Program-made: the position numbers and the translations under genes | Shown here: piece after piece, positions 47,210-57,200 of the stretch | Numbering within the stretch: the first letter of the stretch is position 1 | How the letters are laid out: every line of letters starts with the position of its first letter | The notes under the pieces: model-generated | What the model was told of the DNA's origin: nothing | What the model saw: the letters and a program-made list of their open reading frames with translations, nothing else | The model's database searches: none | Source: CBDBKL01 sp965206675 | GTDB lineage: Bacteria > Bdellovibrionota > Bdellovibrionia > Bdellovibrionales > JAKFYE01 | NCBI GenBank assembly: GCA_965206675.1 | Contig: CBDBKL010000007.1 | Span: 1-64,000 of the forward strand | Direction of reading: 5' to 3' | DNA length: 64,000 nucleotides

Positions 47210-47701
47210 TCAGTTTTCTTGAACAGGTAGGTCAAAAACTGATTTCGTTCTTTTATTACATATTGTATACTGTTGTGCTTCTGTTATTCGGACAAAGTTT
47301 TTATGACGTGCAGGAAATAATAAACTTCCACTTTCAGAAAGGTGGATTGTCTCTCTTTTGGTGGGTTGTTGTATTAAATGTAGGTCTAGGTCACCTGGGA
47401 AAAAGTTACGTGTAGATATAATACTGCTTTGATAAAAACGATAGCAAGTGCCAGTTTCTTCACACTCAAATCTATAGGCTCTTCCATTACAGACCCTCCA
47501 TCTACGAGGACATTTTTTCTTTTTAAGACTTTTCGATACAGAGTTAGGGAGAATATTTTTAAGAGTTAAAAAGGATCCGGAAATTTCAATGTGTAAACCA
47601 CAAAGATTACCCCCAGCTTCAAGTATCGTATTGTGAAAAGATTGGATATCTACTGCATGGGATTGAAAAGCAAAGGTAAGAAAAAATATTACAGCTATCA
47701 T
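47210..47701 (-). CDS. Small exported Cys-containing protein
   Basis: Start at the ATG at 47701, five bases after GGAGG; four extra codons upstream lack a site. Signal peptide IAVIFFLTFAFQSHA. The mature part of about 145 residues has seven Cys (KKKCPRRWRVCNG, FECEETGTCYRF, YTICNK) and an Arg/Lys-rich patch. No family recognised. Divergent from the first of the large Cys-rich genes. Confidence 0.6.
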   Translation of the reverse strand: MIAVIFFLTFAFQSHAVDIQSFHNTILEAGGNLCGLHIEISGSFLTLKNILPNSVSKSLKKKKCPRRWRVCNGRAYRFECEETGTCYRFYQSSIISTRNFFPGDLDLHLIQQPTKRETIHLSESGSLLFPARHKNFVRITEAQQYTICNKRTKSVFDLPVQEN

Positions 47702-47816
47702 AGGTGCCTCCATGTTGATAATTATTTTTATAAAGCATAAATTATATTATGTATTCTGTATACTTAAGACAACTCCTTTTTTAAAAAAACTTGCTGTATT
47801 TAAAGATTTTTCGTTA

Positions 47817-47827
47817 TTTTGACGATA
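47817..47827 (+). promoter_or_regulatory. Shared TTTGACGATA box, first Cys-rich paralogue
   Basis: TTTTGACGATA lies about 58 bp before the TTG start at 47877, behind a T-rich stretch. The same box precedes the two paralogues at 49360 and 54279 at similar distance. Possibly a -35 element or activator site. Confidence 0.45.
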
Positions 47828-47876
47828 AGTTGTCGACTAGACATTTGTTTGTATACAAATTATCACCGGAGGATTT

Positions 47877-49229
47877 TTGAAAAAAAAATGGTCTCGCATC
47901 AGAGATTTTATATTTATTTTTATAACAGTTCTTACGGTTCCCTTTTTATATCAAAATTGTGGTATTGAAACGGATCAATCTTGGTTGGCATCTTTAGAGC
48001 CAGAACCAGATCCTGAAGTTGAAATAGAAGTTCATAATGGAGTGAGCTCGTTGATTCCCCATGGAGGAAGCCTTTGCTCCGGTCAAGCTGATGATACAGA
48101 ATCTCGAAGCGTGGTTATTTCTATTAATCCAAATTTCACTGCAGTAAATTACAAATGTCGATGGACAGAGCCTGTTGCTGATAATGAATCTTGGGATTGT
48201 GAAACTTCAAGAGGTTTCTCGAATGACTCCGATTCAGGTATAACTTTGAGTTATCAAAATCTTGCCGATGAAACATATGAATTAGAAGTTTCAGTTGAAG
48301 GAGAAACAGAAGAAGAACAAACAGAAGAGGATGCGTCTGTTTTTTCTGTAAATTTTGTTGTTGAGGACTGTGAATTCAGTTCGGATTCAGATGAAGATAC
48401 CACATGTGAAGATACAAACTTATCAGAATCTGGTGAACAACCTTTTGAATGTAATGAATGGCAATATAACACAGCTGCAAATAAGATAACACGACCTAGT
48501 TATCAGAGATGTTGTCTGTGTCGCCCAGATCAAGTCGGTACTCCTCCAAGTGGTTGTCATTGTCCAGAAGGTAAAGAGGATTGGGAGGGTGCTTGTATAG
48601 ATAAATGTCCTACAGGGCACTCCCGTAATGAAGAAGGTCAGTGTGTGACTGTGCCAACATGTGAAGGTTTTGATTGTGGAGCGGGTAAATGTCGAAATGA
48701 TACCACAGAGCTTTCTTCTGAACAGAGTCCTTCATTGGAATTGTGTTGTGTATTTGAACCAACATGCCGTGGGTTTAGTTGTGGTTCAGGCTATGCCTTG
48801 ATGGATCCCCTTCCTTCATTGACTTGTGGTCAGGCGGCCAGTCAGATTCAATGTTGTGAACCAGAAGAGACAGACGATTCTGAGAGTCCAGAAGATCCTA
48901 AGAACCCAGGAGATCCTAAGAATCCAGAAGATTCAGAGAATTCAGCATGTAAAGCTTCTACAACTGTTATAAAGGAGTATAACCTAGAAGAATTTAATTA
49001 TGGCGAAGACTATCTTAAATATAATAATGAATGTAGAGAAGAGGCTTCAACAAAGTGTTGTAGCGGGATGGGAGTGTTTACAATACCGACATATTATACC
49101 CGAATTGATTGCGATCGTTCTACTTCTGGTAGTTGTGAGGTTGGAGAGATAAAAGTTCCTGGTAAATGCGTATGTATAACAATAGATATATCTGATATTC
49201 CCAATTTACCAGGCGATATTGGTATGTGA
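47877..49229 (+). CDS. Cys-rich repeat surface protein, YQNC leader
   Basis: TTG start with GGAGG at the right distance. Leader KKKWSRIRDFIFIFITVLTV then PFLYQNCG: hydrophobic core plus a Cys, as a non-standard lipobox. An N-terminal domain of about 120 residues is shared with the two paralogues (VHNGVSSLIPHGGSLC...SFVVEDC). Then come one four-Cys repeat (TCEDTNLSESGEQPFEC...RCC), an EGF-like Cys block, two CEGFDCG/CRGFSCG units, an E/P-rich linker of DPKNP type and a Cys-containing end. 450 residues. Probable surface lipoprotein or adhesin; function unknown. Confidence 0.65.
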   Translation: MKKKWSRIRDFIFIFITVLTVPFLYQNCGIETDQSWLASLEPEPDPEVEIEVHNGVSSLIPHGGSLCSGQADDTESRSVVISINPNFTAVNYKCRWTEPVADNESWDCETSRGFSNDSDSGITLSYQNLADETYELEVSVEGETEEEQTEEDASVFSVNFVVEDCEFSSDSDEDTTCEDTNLSESGEQPFECNEWQYNTAANKITRPSYQRCCLCRPDQVGTPPSGCHCPEGKEDWEGACIDKCPTGHSRNEEGQCVTVPTCEGFDCGAGKCRNDTTELSSEQSPSLELCCVFEPTCRGFSCGSGYALMDPLPSLTCGQAASQIQCCEPEETDDSESPEDPKNPGDPKNPEDSENSACKASTTVIKEYNLEEFNYGEDYLKYNNECREEASTKCCSGMGVFTIPTYYTRIDCDRSTSGSCEVGEIKVPGKCVCITIDISDIPNLPGDIGM

Positions 49230-49309
49230 AGAATTTTATAAGTTAGTTTTACTAGTTCTAGGTCGTGTTATTGTTTCGATTAAAATTCGATTAAAGTTTT
49301 TTTTGTAAT

Positions 49310-49318
49310 TTGACGATA
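49310..49318 (+). promoter_or_regulatory. Shared TTTGACGATA box, second Cys-rich paralogue
   Basis: TTAAAGTTTTTTTTGTAATT directly followed by TGACGATA, 50 bp before the TTG at 49360. Nearly identical to the region before 54279. Confidence 0.45.
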
Positions 49319-49359
49319 GAGTAAAGTATTACTTTGTACGACTATCTAAGGGGACGTTT

Positions 49360-51306
49360 TTGAAAGATAAAAAGTGGTTTCGTATTCAGAATTTTGCTTT
49401 GGTTCTTGTAACAATTCTTGCAGTTCCTTTTTTATATCAAAATTGTGGTCAAGTTGATTTCGCTGAATATCAGAGTGCAACCTCAGATACACCAGGTATA
49501 GTTGTTGATCCAAATGTCGGTATTGGAGTTGAAATTCGTAATGGAGCAGGTACGGTGGTTGCTAATGGAGGCAGTCTGTGTGTCGGAGGGGCAGATGCGG
49601 CACAATCTCACACAGTGATTATTTCAATAGCTACGTCTTTATCAACAGAGGCTTACTACTGTAGACGGACTCGTCCATCTGCAGATAATGAATTTTGGAG
49701 TTGTGAAGAGGTAAGAAGTTTAGGTGGTTCATCGTCGGGCGGGTTTGGTAGGATTCCAGATACTGGCGATACATTGGCAGCACTAGGTTATAATAACCTT
49801 TCCAACGGAACATATGAGTTAGAAGTTTCAGCAGAGGGACAAACACAAGATGGGGCAGATTGGACAACGCTTGCTGTGCCAGTGAGTTTTGTTGTGCAAG
49901 ACTGTGCTTCTGGCGGTACTCCTCCTAATAATGGTGGTAGTGTGGCCACTACAACAACAAGGGTGGCTGGTAACCCCGGCACACCTGGAACTCCAGAGAA
50001 CCCTCTTTTAACAACAACAACACGCAATGGTGGCGGTGGTCCAACCACAACACGAAGTATTTCTAATCCTTTCCCAACTTGTGGAGATACGAATCCTTTG
50101 CGGTCAGGTAATCAGAGATACAACTGTGGAAGTTGGAGATACAATACATCAGCTAACAATTTAACAAATCCAAATCGTTCTAGATGTTGTATCGAGCAAC
50201 AATCAACAACAACAACACGAACTGTTATCTCTGATCCTTGCGAAGCACTTACTCCAGCAACTTGTGGTGATATAAGCTGCTCTCAGAGTGGTAATCAGAG
50301 GTTCAATTGTGGAAGTTGGAGATACAATACTTCAGCTAGCCGTTTAACAAATCCAAACCGTTCTAGATGTTGTATCCAGCCAGAAGGCTCAACAACGACA
50401 ACAAGACGACCACCTGTTAATCCTCCTGGTGTAACGACGACGACAACAAGACGACCACCTGTTAATCCTCCTGGTGTAACGACGACGACAACAAGACGAC
50501 CACCTGTTAATCCTCCTGGTGTAACGACGACGACGACAAGACGACCACCGCAGCCTGGTACATCGACTTGTGAAGGATTTAGCTGTGGAACCAGTTGCCG
50601 AAACAGTACAACAGTTCTTTCTTCAGGACAAAGTCCATCTAGGGCACTTTGTTGTGAAACAAAACCAACATGTCGTGGATTTAGATGTGGATCAGGTTAT
50701 AGTCCGAAAAATCCTCTCCCTACATTAAGTTGTAATCAAACGGCAAGTCGAAATAGATGTTGCAATAGGGATAATAATACAGGGCCAGTCATGTGCAGTG
50801 GGCAAATAACAGTGGCTCAATGTAATGCTGACGGTAAAGCCTTAATTCCAAATAAACAATGTGCAGGTCAGACATGTACAGCCAATGAATGTTGTGGCCC
50901 TAACTGTTCGACTGAACAAATAAATTGTGCTCAAGCCGGTAAGATTGGAAGAGGAAGTTGGCCTTGGCCTCGATCTAGTGGATCAGAGACGGTTACGGAT
51001 GTTATTAACGAAAGCACATGTTGTTTTACACCAAGATGTGAGCAACGTTATAACTGCAAGCGATTAGATACAGTTCCACCGACATGGGATTGCTCTCCAA
51101 ATCAAGATTTAGGATCGTATGTTCGCTTCACATGTTCTTCCGGGCAGGAATTTAAACCTCAGGGAGCTTGCGATGTTAATCGTACAACGGGTGCCGTCGA
51201 GTGTTCTGCGGATAACTGTTGTGGTCCGTCAACTGACTCTACAACATCTACAACACCTACATCAATAGTAATACCTCCTATAGACGATCCTTTTAACAGA
51301 AACTAA
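49360..51306 (+). CDS. Cys-rich repeat surface protein, YQNC leader, Thr-rich linkers
   Basis: 648 residues, TTG start. Leader ends AVPFLYQNCGQVDF. The N-terminal domain is shared with 47877 and 54279 (VEIRNGAGTVVANGGSLC...PVSFVVQDC). Then two four-Cys repeats (TCGDTNPLRSGNQRYNCGS and TCGDISCSQSGNQRFNCGS), Thr/Arg linkers with a 45-bp tandem repeat, CEGFSCG/CRGFRCG units, several unique Cys blocks and a Thr/Ser tail. Linker composition suggests an extended, possibly glycosylated, surface stalk. No frameshift. Confidence 0.65.
   Translation: MKDKKWFRIQNFALVLVTILAVPFLYQNCGQVDFAEYQSATSDTPGIVVDPNVGIGVEIRNGAGTVVANGGSLCVGGADAAQSHTVIISIATSLSTEAYYCRRTRPSADNEFWSCEEVRSLGGSSSGGFGRIPDTGDTLAALGYNNLSNGTYELEVSAEGQTQDGADWTTLAVPVSFVVQDCASGGTPPNNGGSVATTTTRVAGNPGTPGTPENPLLTTTTRNGGGGPTTTRSISNPFPTCGDTNPLRSGNQRYNCGSWRYNTSANNLTNPNRSRCCIEQQSTTTTRTVISDPCEALTPATCGDISCSQSGNQRFNCGSWRYNTSASRLTNPNRSRCCIQPEGSTTTTRRPPVNPPGVTTTTTRRPPVNPPGVTTTTTRRPPVNPPGVTTTTTRRPPQPGTSTCEGFSCGTSCRNSTTVLSSGQSPSRALCCETKPTCRGFRCGSGYSPKNPLPTLSCNQTASRNRCCNRDNNTGPVMCSGQITVAQCNADGKALIPNKQCAGQTCTANECCGPNCSTEQINCAQAGKIGRGSWPWPRSSGSETVTDVINESTCCFTPRCEQRYNCKRLDTVPPTWDCSPNQDLGSYVRFTCSSGQEFKPQGACDVNRTTGAVECSADNCCGPSTDSTTSTTPTSIVIPPIDDPFNRN
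50399..50543 (+). repeat. 45-bp coding tandem repeat, 3 units (RRPPVNPPGVTTTTT)
   Basis: Three copies of a 45-bp unit encode RRPPVNPPGVTTTTT and differ only by an ACA/ACG wobble. In-frame unit length, so copy number can vary without disruption, like the 21-bp repeat at 9051. Confidence 0.85.
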
Positions 51307-51422
51307 TTCTCGTCTGTATATGTCATGTATATGTTCCAACTTGTTTGAGTCGATATTCTCGATTAGATTTAAGTGTATTTTTTTAAGAAATACGGTGAGT
51401 AAAACGAAAAGTAGAGTAGGAT

Positions 51423-52157
51423 ATGGATCTAGGATTAAAAGGAAAATCTGTACTGGTATTAGGAGCTTCTGCTGGTATCGGTAAATCTATTGCTTCTGAG
51501 TTTGTTAAAGAAGGAGCTCGTGTTGCCATTTGTTCTCGGGACCCTTCACGTATTAAAAAAGCTGCCGAAAGTATTGGAGCTGAACTCGCCATACCGTGTG
51601 ATTTAAATGAAAAAGATAAACGAAGAGAGCTAGTCAAAGAAGTGTCAAAACATTTTAATGGATTAGATGTTCTAGTTACAAATACAGGTGGTCCCCCTAA
51701 AGGATTGTTTTCTGATCTGGAGATGAAAGCCTGGGAAGAAGGGTTTAATGGTCTATGGATGAGTGCTGTAGAAACTATTAAAGCAGCACTTCCCGGTATG
51801 TGCGAAAAAGGGTTTGGTAGAATACTTTTAGTGACATCCGTTGCAGCTAAAGAACCTATAGATCAATTGACAGTTTCAAGTAGCTTACGATCTGGACTGT
51901 CAGGTTTGGTGCGCACTATTTCTAAAGAAGTTGCCCCCAATGGAGTGACAATCAATGCTATCCTACCTGGCTATACAGATACAGATCGTCTTAGGCAATT
52001 GGGAGTTGTAGATTCCATTCTTAAAGTGATACCAGCTAAGCGATTGGGAAAACCTGAAGAAATAGGATATCTGGCAACGTTCTTAGCGTCCGATAAGGCT
52101 GCTTATATCAACGGACAGTCTGTTGCCGTTGATGGAGCTTATCTAAAAGGTATATAA
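51423..52157 (+). CDS. Short-chain dehydrogenase/reductase family protein
   Basis: 244 residues; cofactor motif GASAGIGKSIA, NTGGPP, and the C-terminal block AILPGYTDTDR...YINGQSVAVDGAYLKG of classical SDRs. The usual Y-x-x-x-K is not present where expected: the segment reads LTVSSSLRSGLSGLVRTISKE, with Ser or Leu in the Tyr position, though the Ser of TSVAAKE is kept. Such variants form a known subgroup whose activity is unclear. Substrate unknown. Confidence 0.8.
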   Translation: MDLGLKGKSVLVLGASAGIGKSIASEFVKEGARVAICSRDPSRIKKAAESIGAELAIPCDLNEKDKRRELVKEVSKHFNGLDVLVTNTGGPPKGLFSDLEMKAWEEGFNGLWMSAVETIKAALPGMCEKGFGRILLVTSVAAKEPIDQLTVSSSLRSGLSGLVRTISKEVAPNGVTINAILPGYTDTDRLRQLGVVDSILKVIPAKRLGKPEEIGYLATFLASDKAAYINGQSVAVDGAYLKGI

Positions 52158-52161
52158 CTTA

Positions 52162-52287
52162 GGACTGTCGAAAAGGTACCATCTACTTCGTTGCAATCAC
52201 TCAAACACTCACTCCGACGTAGGAAAAACTACGCCTCCATTCGGTTTGAGCTTGAACGCCTCGTATCTGATACCTTTTCGACAGTCC
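52162..52287. repeat. Palindromic intergenic element, family 1 (copy D, full length)
   Basis: 126 bp with perfect ends GGACTGTCGAAAAGGTA and complement, inner CGTAGGAAAAACTACG hairpin and CTCAAAC/GTTTGAG arms. Begins four bases after the stop of the SDR gene. Confidence 0.9.
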
Positions 52288-52476
52288 CTTTATAGATATT
52301 GAAAACATGCATCCTGCGCTTCGGAAAGAAATTAAAACGCTTCGACTTTTATCCAGGTCGCTGGACACTATTAAGTTGATTCCAAAAGAAGAGCATTAGA
52401 TGATAAAGTTGATTGTTTTTTGTGAATTAATGAAGAATTTTATTGTTATAAAATTTAACATTAGGATAAAAAACCA

Positions 52477-53808
52477 ATGCATTTAAAAAATACACGACTT
52501 TTAAAATCACTTAAAATAAATCCAAATAAAGCATGCTTTATCATATGTACATTCAGATTAATGTTTGTTTTTAGCCTATTAGTAAATCTGTCTAGCTGTA
52601 CAAAATCTACCAATATGGCTGCTGGACGGGCAAATAAGGTTCAAGTCAAAAAAGATATTCTCAACCCCTTAATTATTAATGTGGTAATGGATCAAGAGAT
52701 TATGGAATCCTATAAGAACGCTGATTTTATTGTAGATTCTGATTTTTTTGCCGTTATTAAAACTAAAAAAGATGAATATATTCTTTTTATAAAACAAACA
52801 GGAACAAAGATTCATTCCTCTCAAGATCACTTTAAGGTTTCAAAACATTTTGCTCTGTTAAATAAGAATGGTGAAAGTATCGAAGTTTATAATTCACAAG
52901 GGCAGGCTATTGTTAAAACAAACTTATCAAATCTAAAATACAAGATGAGTGATATATTTTTTGGATATACTCTAAGTGAGAATTCATCTTTTTCAGGAGA
53001 ACTTTATCATTATAGTGAAGAAAATCCTATCGGTGAATGTAAAGATAAGTCAAAGTGTGATGTGGAAGTTTCTAATAATTTTGCTTTTATTTCAAGTACA
53101 GCATCTCAAACTATTTTGCTTGATAAAGATGGAAAGGTTTTATTTGATAGGAGTCACTACAGCATAACAGGCTCACCCTATTACATAAGAATCAACGATA
53201 CATTTGCAGCATTGAGTTCTAGAAATAAGTATGCTTTTTATCAATGGGATAAAGGGGAAATCATCTTAGAATGTGAAGATCAGCAGACGATCACCACAAT
53301 AAATTCCTCTGATCCAGTGGCGTCTCAAGAAAACACTGTCGTTAAAGAAGAGAAAAAATGTTTAAAAGATTCTATGGATAGATATCCCAATGCTGTCTTT
53401 TTAGGTGATACATCTCAATATCAAGGTTTTAAATGTTCTAGGAATGGTGTTACTTGTGTTGAAGAAAAAAATGATCAATTTATGGCTATTCAGAGTATTT
53501 TAAATGAATCCCATCGTGTAAGAAGAAATTTAGCGTTGGTTGATCGAGATGGAAATTTGAGACTTTACGTTGAAGATCTGGTAGGGACAGCACCTAATCT
53601 TAAAATACAAGGGAAATTTTCTTATTATATAAATAATTCTGGAGCCTATGTGTTTCACAGTGATATCCCTAAAGTGTTATTTTCTTGTAGTGGAAATGAC
53701 TGTGCTTCATTTTCTATCAACCCAAGTTTTCTCACAGTTGTTCCTAAAGGGGGAACATCGATTTCTTATCTTCAAGAAAATGGTGAGGAGATTACGGATA
53801 GAGAGTAG
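52477..53808 (+). CDS. Hypothetical lipoprotein
   Basis: 443 residues. The ATG at 52477 has TAGGAT upstream; this leaves about 28 residues before a hydrophobic core and LVNLSSCTKS (lipobox). An ATG at 52561 would give a shorter leader but has no ribosome site. The mature part is mainly beta, with short repeats around LxDKDG and scattered Cys, as in a beta-propeller-like fold; that fold is a guess. Ends five bases before a family-1 element. Confidence 0.6.
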   Translation: MHLKNTRLLKSLKINPNKACFIICTFRLMFVFSLLVNLSSCTKSTNMAAGRANKVQVKKDILNPLIINVVMDQEIMESYKNADFIVDSDFFAVIKTKKDEYILFIKQTGTKIHSSQDHFKVSKHFALLNKNGESIEVYNSQGQAIVKTNLSNLKYKMSDIFFGYTLSENSSFSGELYHYSEENPIGECKDKSKCDVEVSNNFAFISSTASQTILLDKDGKVLFDRSHYSITGSPYYIRINDTFAALSSRNKYAFYQWDKGEIILECEDQQTITTINSSDPVASQENTVVKEEKKCLKDSMDRYPNAVFLGDTSQYQGFKCSRNGVTCVEEKNDQFMAIQSILNESHRVRRNLALVDRDGNLRLYVEDLVGTAPNLKIQGKFSYYINNSGAYVFHSDIPKVLFSCSGNDCASFSINPSFLTVVPKGGTSISYLQENGEEITDRE

Positions 53809-53819
53809 TACCTTTCCAC

Positions 53820-53962
53820 GGACTGTCGAAAAGGTATCATCTACTTCGTTGCAATCACTCAAACCTTCACTCCAACGTAGGAAAAACCGTTCGGTTTGTA
53901 CACGCCTTGTATCTGACACCTTTTCGACAGTCCTAAACGAAGTAGATGATACGTTTTCAATA
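53820..53962. repeat. Palindromic intergenic element, family 1 (copy E) plus inverted head
   Basis: The element 53820-53933 has intact ends but lost about 12 bases of its middle. It is followed by an inverted copy of the 30-bp head (53934-53962), which abuts the 3' end of the tRNA gene at 53965. Confidence 0.85.
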
Positions 53963-53964
53963 GT

Positions 53965-54038
53965 TGGAGGTGGCTGGCGGAATCGAACCGCCGTAGAAGG
54001 TTTTGCAGACCTCTCCCTAACCACTCGGGCAAGCCACC
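53965..54038 (-). tRNA. tRNA-Cys (anticodon GCA)
   Basis: On the minus strand: acceptor GGTGGCT pairing with AGCCACC, anticodon loop CTGCAAA with GCA, T-arm GGCGG-TTCGATT-CCGCC, discriminator T, and an encoded CCA end. U73 and GCA are the identity elements of tRNA-Cys. The 74-base gene lies between Cys-rich surface-protein genes. Confidence 0.97.
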
Positions 54039-54219
54039 TTTTAGAGATAATTACTTCACTAAAAATACTAGATTCCTAATTACTTAAATAACTGTGTTTT
54101 TCTGTAAAACTACCCCTTGGTCTAGGTTATATAGTGTTATTTTTCTCACCGTGATAGTGTGAGAGTCAAGGCCCTTCTTTTGTCGAGGTTGTAATTTAAA
54201 TTAAAGTTTTTTTAATAAT

Positions 54220-54228
54220 TTGACGATA
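54220..54228 (+). promoter_or_regulatory. Shared TTTGACGATA box, third Cys-rich paralogue
   Basis: TTAAAGTTTTTTTAATAATT then TGACGATA, 59 bp before the TTG at 54279. The match to the region before 49360 extends over about 28 bases. Confidence 0.45.
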
Positions 54229-54278
54229 AAATAGGGATAGGATTTTACTATATTTTCATCATCTTTGAGGAGGGAACT

Positions 54279-57200
54279 TTGAAGAATCGCAAGAAATGGT
54301 TTCGAGTCCAAGATCTTATATTAGTTTTATTAACCGTTATAGCGGTTCCACTATTATATCAAAATTGCGGTGATGTCGATTTTCAAAGGTTTGAGAGTGC
54401 GGTTCCCAATGCAGAGACGGGCATAGGGGTAGAGGTTCGCAACGGAGTTGGAGCTGTAGTAGCCAGTGGCGGAAGTTTATGTGCAGGCGGAGTCGATGCG
54501 ACGCAATCACGGATAGCGGTTATCTCGGTAGCAACGCTTTTATCAGCAAGCACGTATCATTGTAGAAGAGTGAGTCCGAGTGCGGACAACAGTTTTTGGA
54601 ATTGTAATGAGGCAAGAAGTTTAGGAGGCTCATCAACGGGTGGATTTGGAGTTATCCCGGGCAGTGATGATACTCATGCAGCGTTAGGTTATAGTGGTTT
54701 GCCAAATGGCACGTATGGATTAGAGATATCAGCAGAGGGTCCATCAGGAGATGGCAGTTCGTGGACAACGCCGGCAGTTCCGGTAAGTTTTGTGGTAGAG
54801 GATTGTTCGACATCGTTGCCACCTGTGACAACAACTCCAAGAGGAGCGGCAACATGTTCAGACACGAATGTTTCACAAAGCGGTAGTCAACGATTTAACT
54901 GTGGAAGCTGGTTATATAATGGGTCAGCAGATGGAAGTACAAATCCAAGCTACAGTGTGTGTTGCAGTTGTCGTTCAGATCAAACGGGAACTCCTCCGAG
55001 TAATTGTCATTGTCCACTGGGTCAAGAGGAGTATAGAGGTCTTTGTGTAAATGCGTGTTTAGAGGATCAGGTTCGAAACTCCTCAGGTCAGTGTGTAGAT
55101 CGTCCAGTTGGTACATTTGCAACCTGCGGTGATACGAATACATCACAGACAGGTAGTCAGAGATTTAATTGTGGAAGCAGTTCTATATATAACGGATCAG
55201 CAGGTAATAGACAAAACCCAAGTTATCAGGGTGTGTTGTCAGTGCAGGGCTGGAGAAGTGGGAACGCCGCCCAATTGTGGTTGTCCAGCGGGTCAGGTAA
55301 AAGTTGGTCAGTCGTGTGTGTCGCCCACGTGTGGAGATATAAATCCTTCACAATCAGGAAGTCAGAGATACAATTGTGGAAGTGGGTGGACGTATAATAG
55401 TTCATCATCAAATTTAACAAATCCGAGCCGCAGTCAGTGTTGTAGAGCACCGGCAGCAACATGTGGTGATATAGATCCTTCACAAAGTGGCAATCAGAGA
55501 TATAATTGTGGAAGCTGGACGTATAATACGTCAGCTAATAATTTTACAAATCCGAGCCGCAGTCAGTGTTGTAGAGCACCGGCAGCAACATGTGGTGATA
55601 TAGATCCTTCACAAAGTGGCAATCAGACGTTTAGTTGTGGAAGTTTTACATATAAAAGCTCATCAAATGCATTAGGCAATCCAAGTTATAGTGTATGTTG
55701 TCTTTGTCGAACGGATCAAATTGGCAGTCCTCCGAGCAGTTGTCGTTGTGCAACAGGAAAAGAGGAGTACAATGGTTTATGTGTAGATGAGTGTCAATCA
55801 GGTCAAGTTCGAAATGCTCAAGGTCAGTGTGTAACGCCTCCACCAGAACCTGTAGCAACATGTGGTGATACAGATACATCTCAATCAGGCAGTCAGCAAT
55901 TTAATTGTGGTAGCACGTCTATTTATAATAATTCAGCAAGTAATAGGCAAAGTCCAAGTCATGCAGTGTGCTGTTTGTGTCCATCAGGTCAAGTGGGAAC
56001 ACCTCCGAGTTGTAGTTGTCCAAGTGGTCAGGTAAAAGTTGGTCAATCGTGTGTATCACCGACATGTGGAGATAGGGATCCATCAACGCCAGGGGCTCAG
56101 AAGTATAATTGTGGAAGCTGGACGTATAATAGTTCATCAGCAAGTTTAACAAGTCCGAGCAGATCAAGGTGTTGCACGGAGCCAGAGGCAACGTGTGCAG
56201 ATAGAGATCCATCAACACCAGGGGCTCAGAGATACAATTGTGGAAGTGGCTGGACGTATAAGAGTTCATCAGCAAGTTTAACAAGCCCTAGCAGATCAAG
56301 GTGTTGTACGCAGTCACCTGGAACGTGCGCAGATATAGATCCGTCAACACCAAACAATCAGCCGTTTAGTTGTGGAAGTTATAGAAATAACAGTTCGGCA
56401 GCAAGTAGTACGAATTTAGAAGTTTCGGTGTGTTGTTTGTGTCCAACAGGTCATGCGGGAGTTCCACCGAATTGTCGTTGTCCATCGGGTAAAGAGTTGT
56501 TTAATGGAAATTGTGTGAATGTGTGTCCATCGGGTCAGACACGTAATCCTACCACTGGGGTTTGTGAGAATATTTCATGTACATTAACTTGTGGTGATGC
56601 AAGTTGTGATCAGGGAGTTCAGCCATATACTTGTACAAGTGGAACTTATAATTCATCTGCTGCTGGTAGGACGAACCCTAGTGATGAGGTTTGTTGTCGG
56701 GCACCTCAATGTCCTGCAGGTAAAGTGGGAACGCCGCCGAATTGTCGTTGTCCATCGGGTAAGACAGAATGTAATGGTGGTTGTGTAAGTCAGTGTACAG
56801 GAGGCAAAGAGCTTAATAATCAATGTGGATGTGAGTGTCCTTCGGGCGAAGAAGAATATAATGGAAGTTGTGTATCAGTATGTACAGGTGGCAAAGAACG
56901 CAATCAACAAGGTCAATGTGAATGTCCAAGTGGTGAAGTAGAAAATGATAGTGGTCAGTGTGTTGATCCACCACCACCAAGTACACCACCTGAACCTGAA
57001 GATCCTGATTGTCCATGTAATCAAGGACATTTGACGTGTAAAGGAGAGACTTATCCGTCTACAGGTGATAATTGTAAAACTAAAATGTGTCAGGGAAGTA
57101 AACAACCTGCAACATGTGAAGGGGGTGAGTTGTGGTTCAGGCTATCAACTTAAAGACCCACTTCCAACTTTAGCGTGTAATCAAACAGCTGATCAAAATG

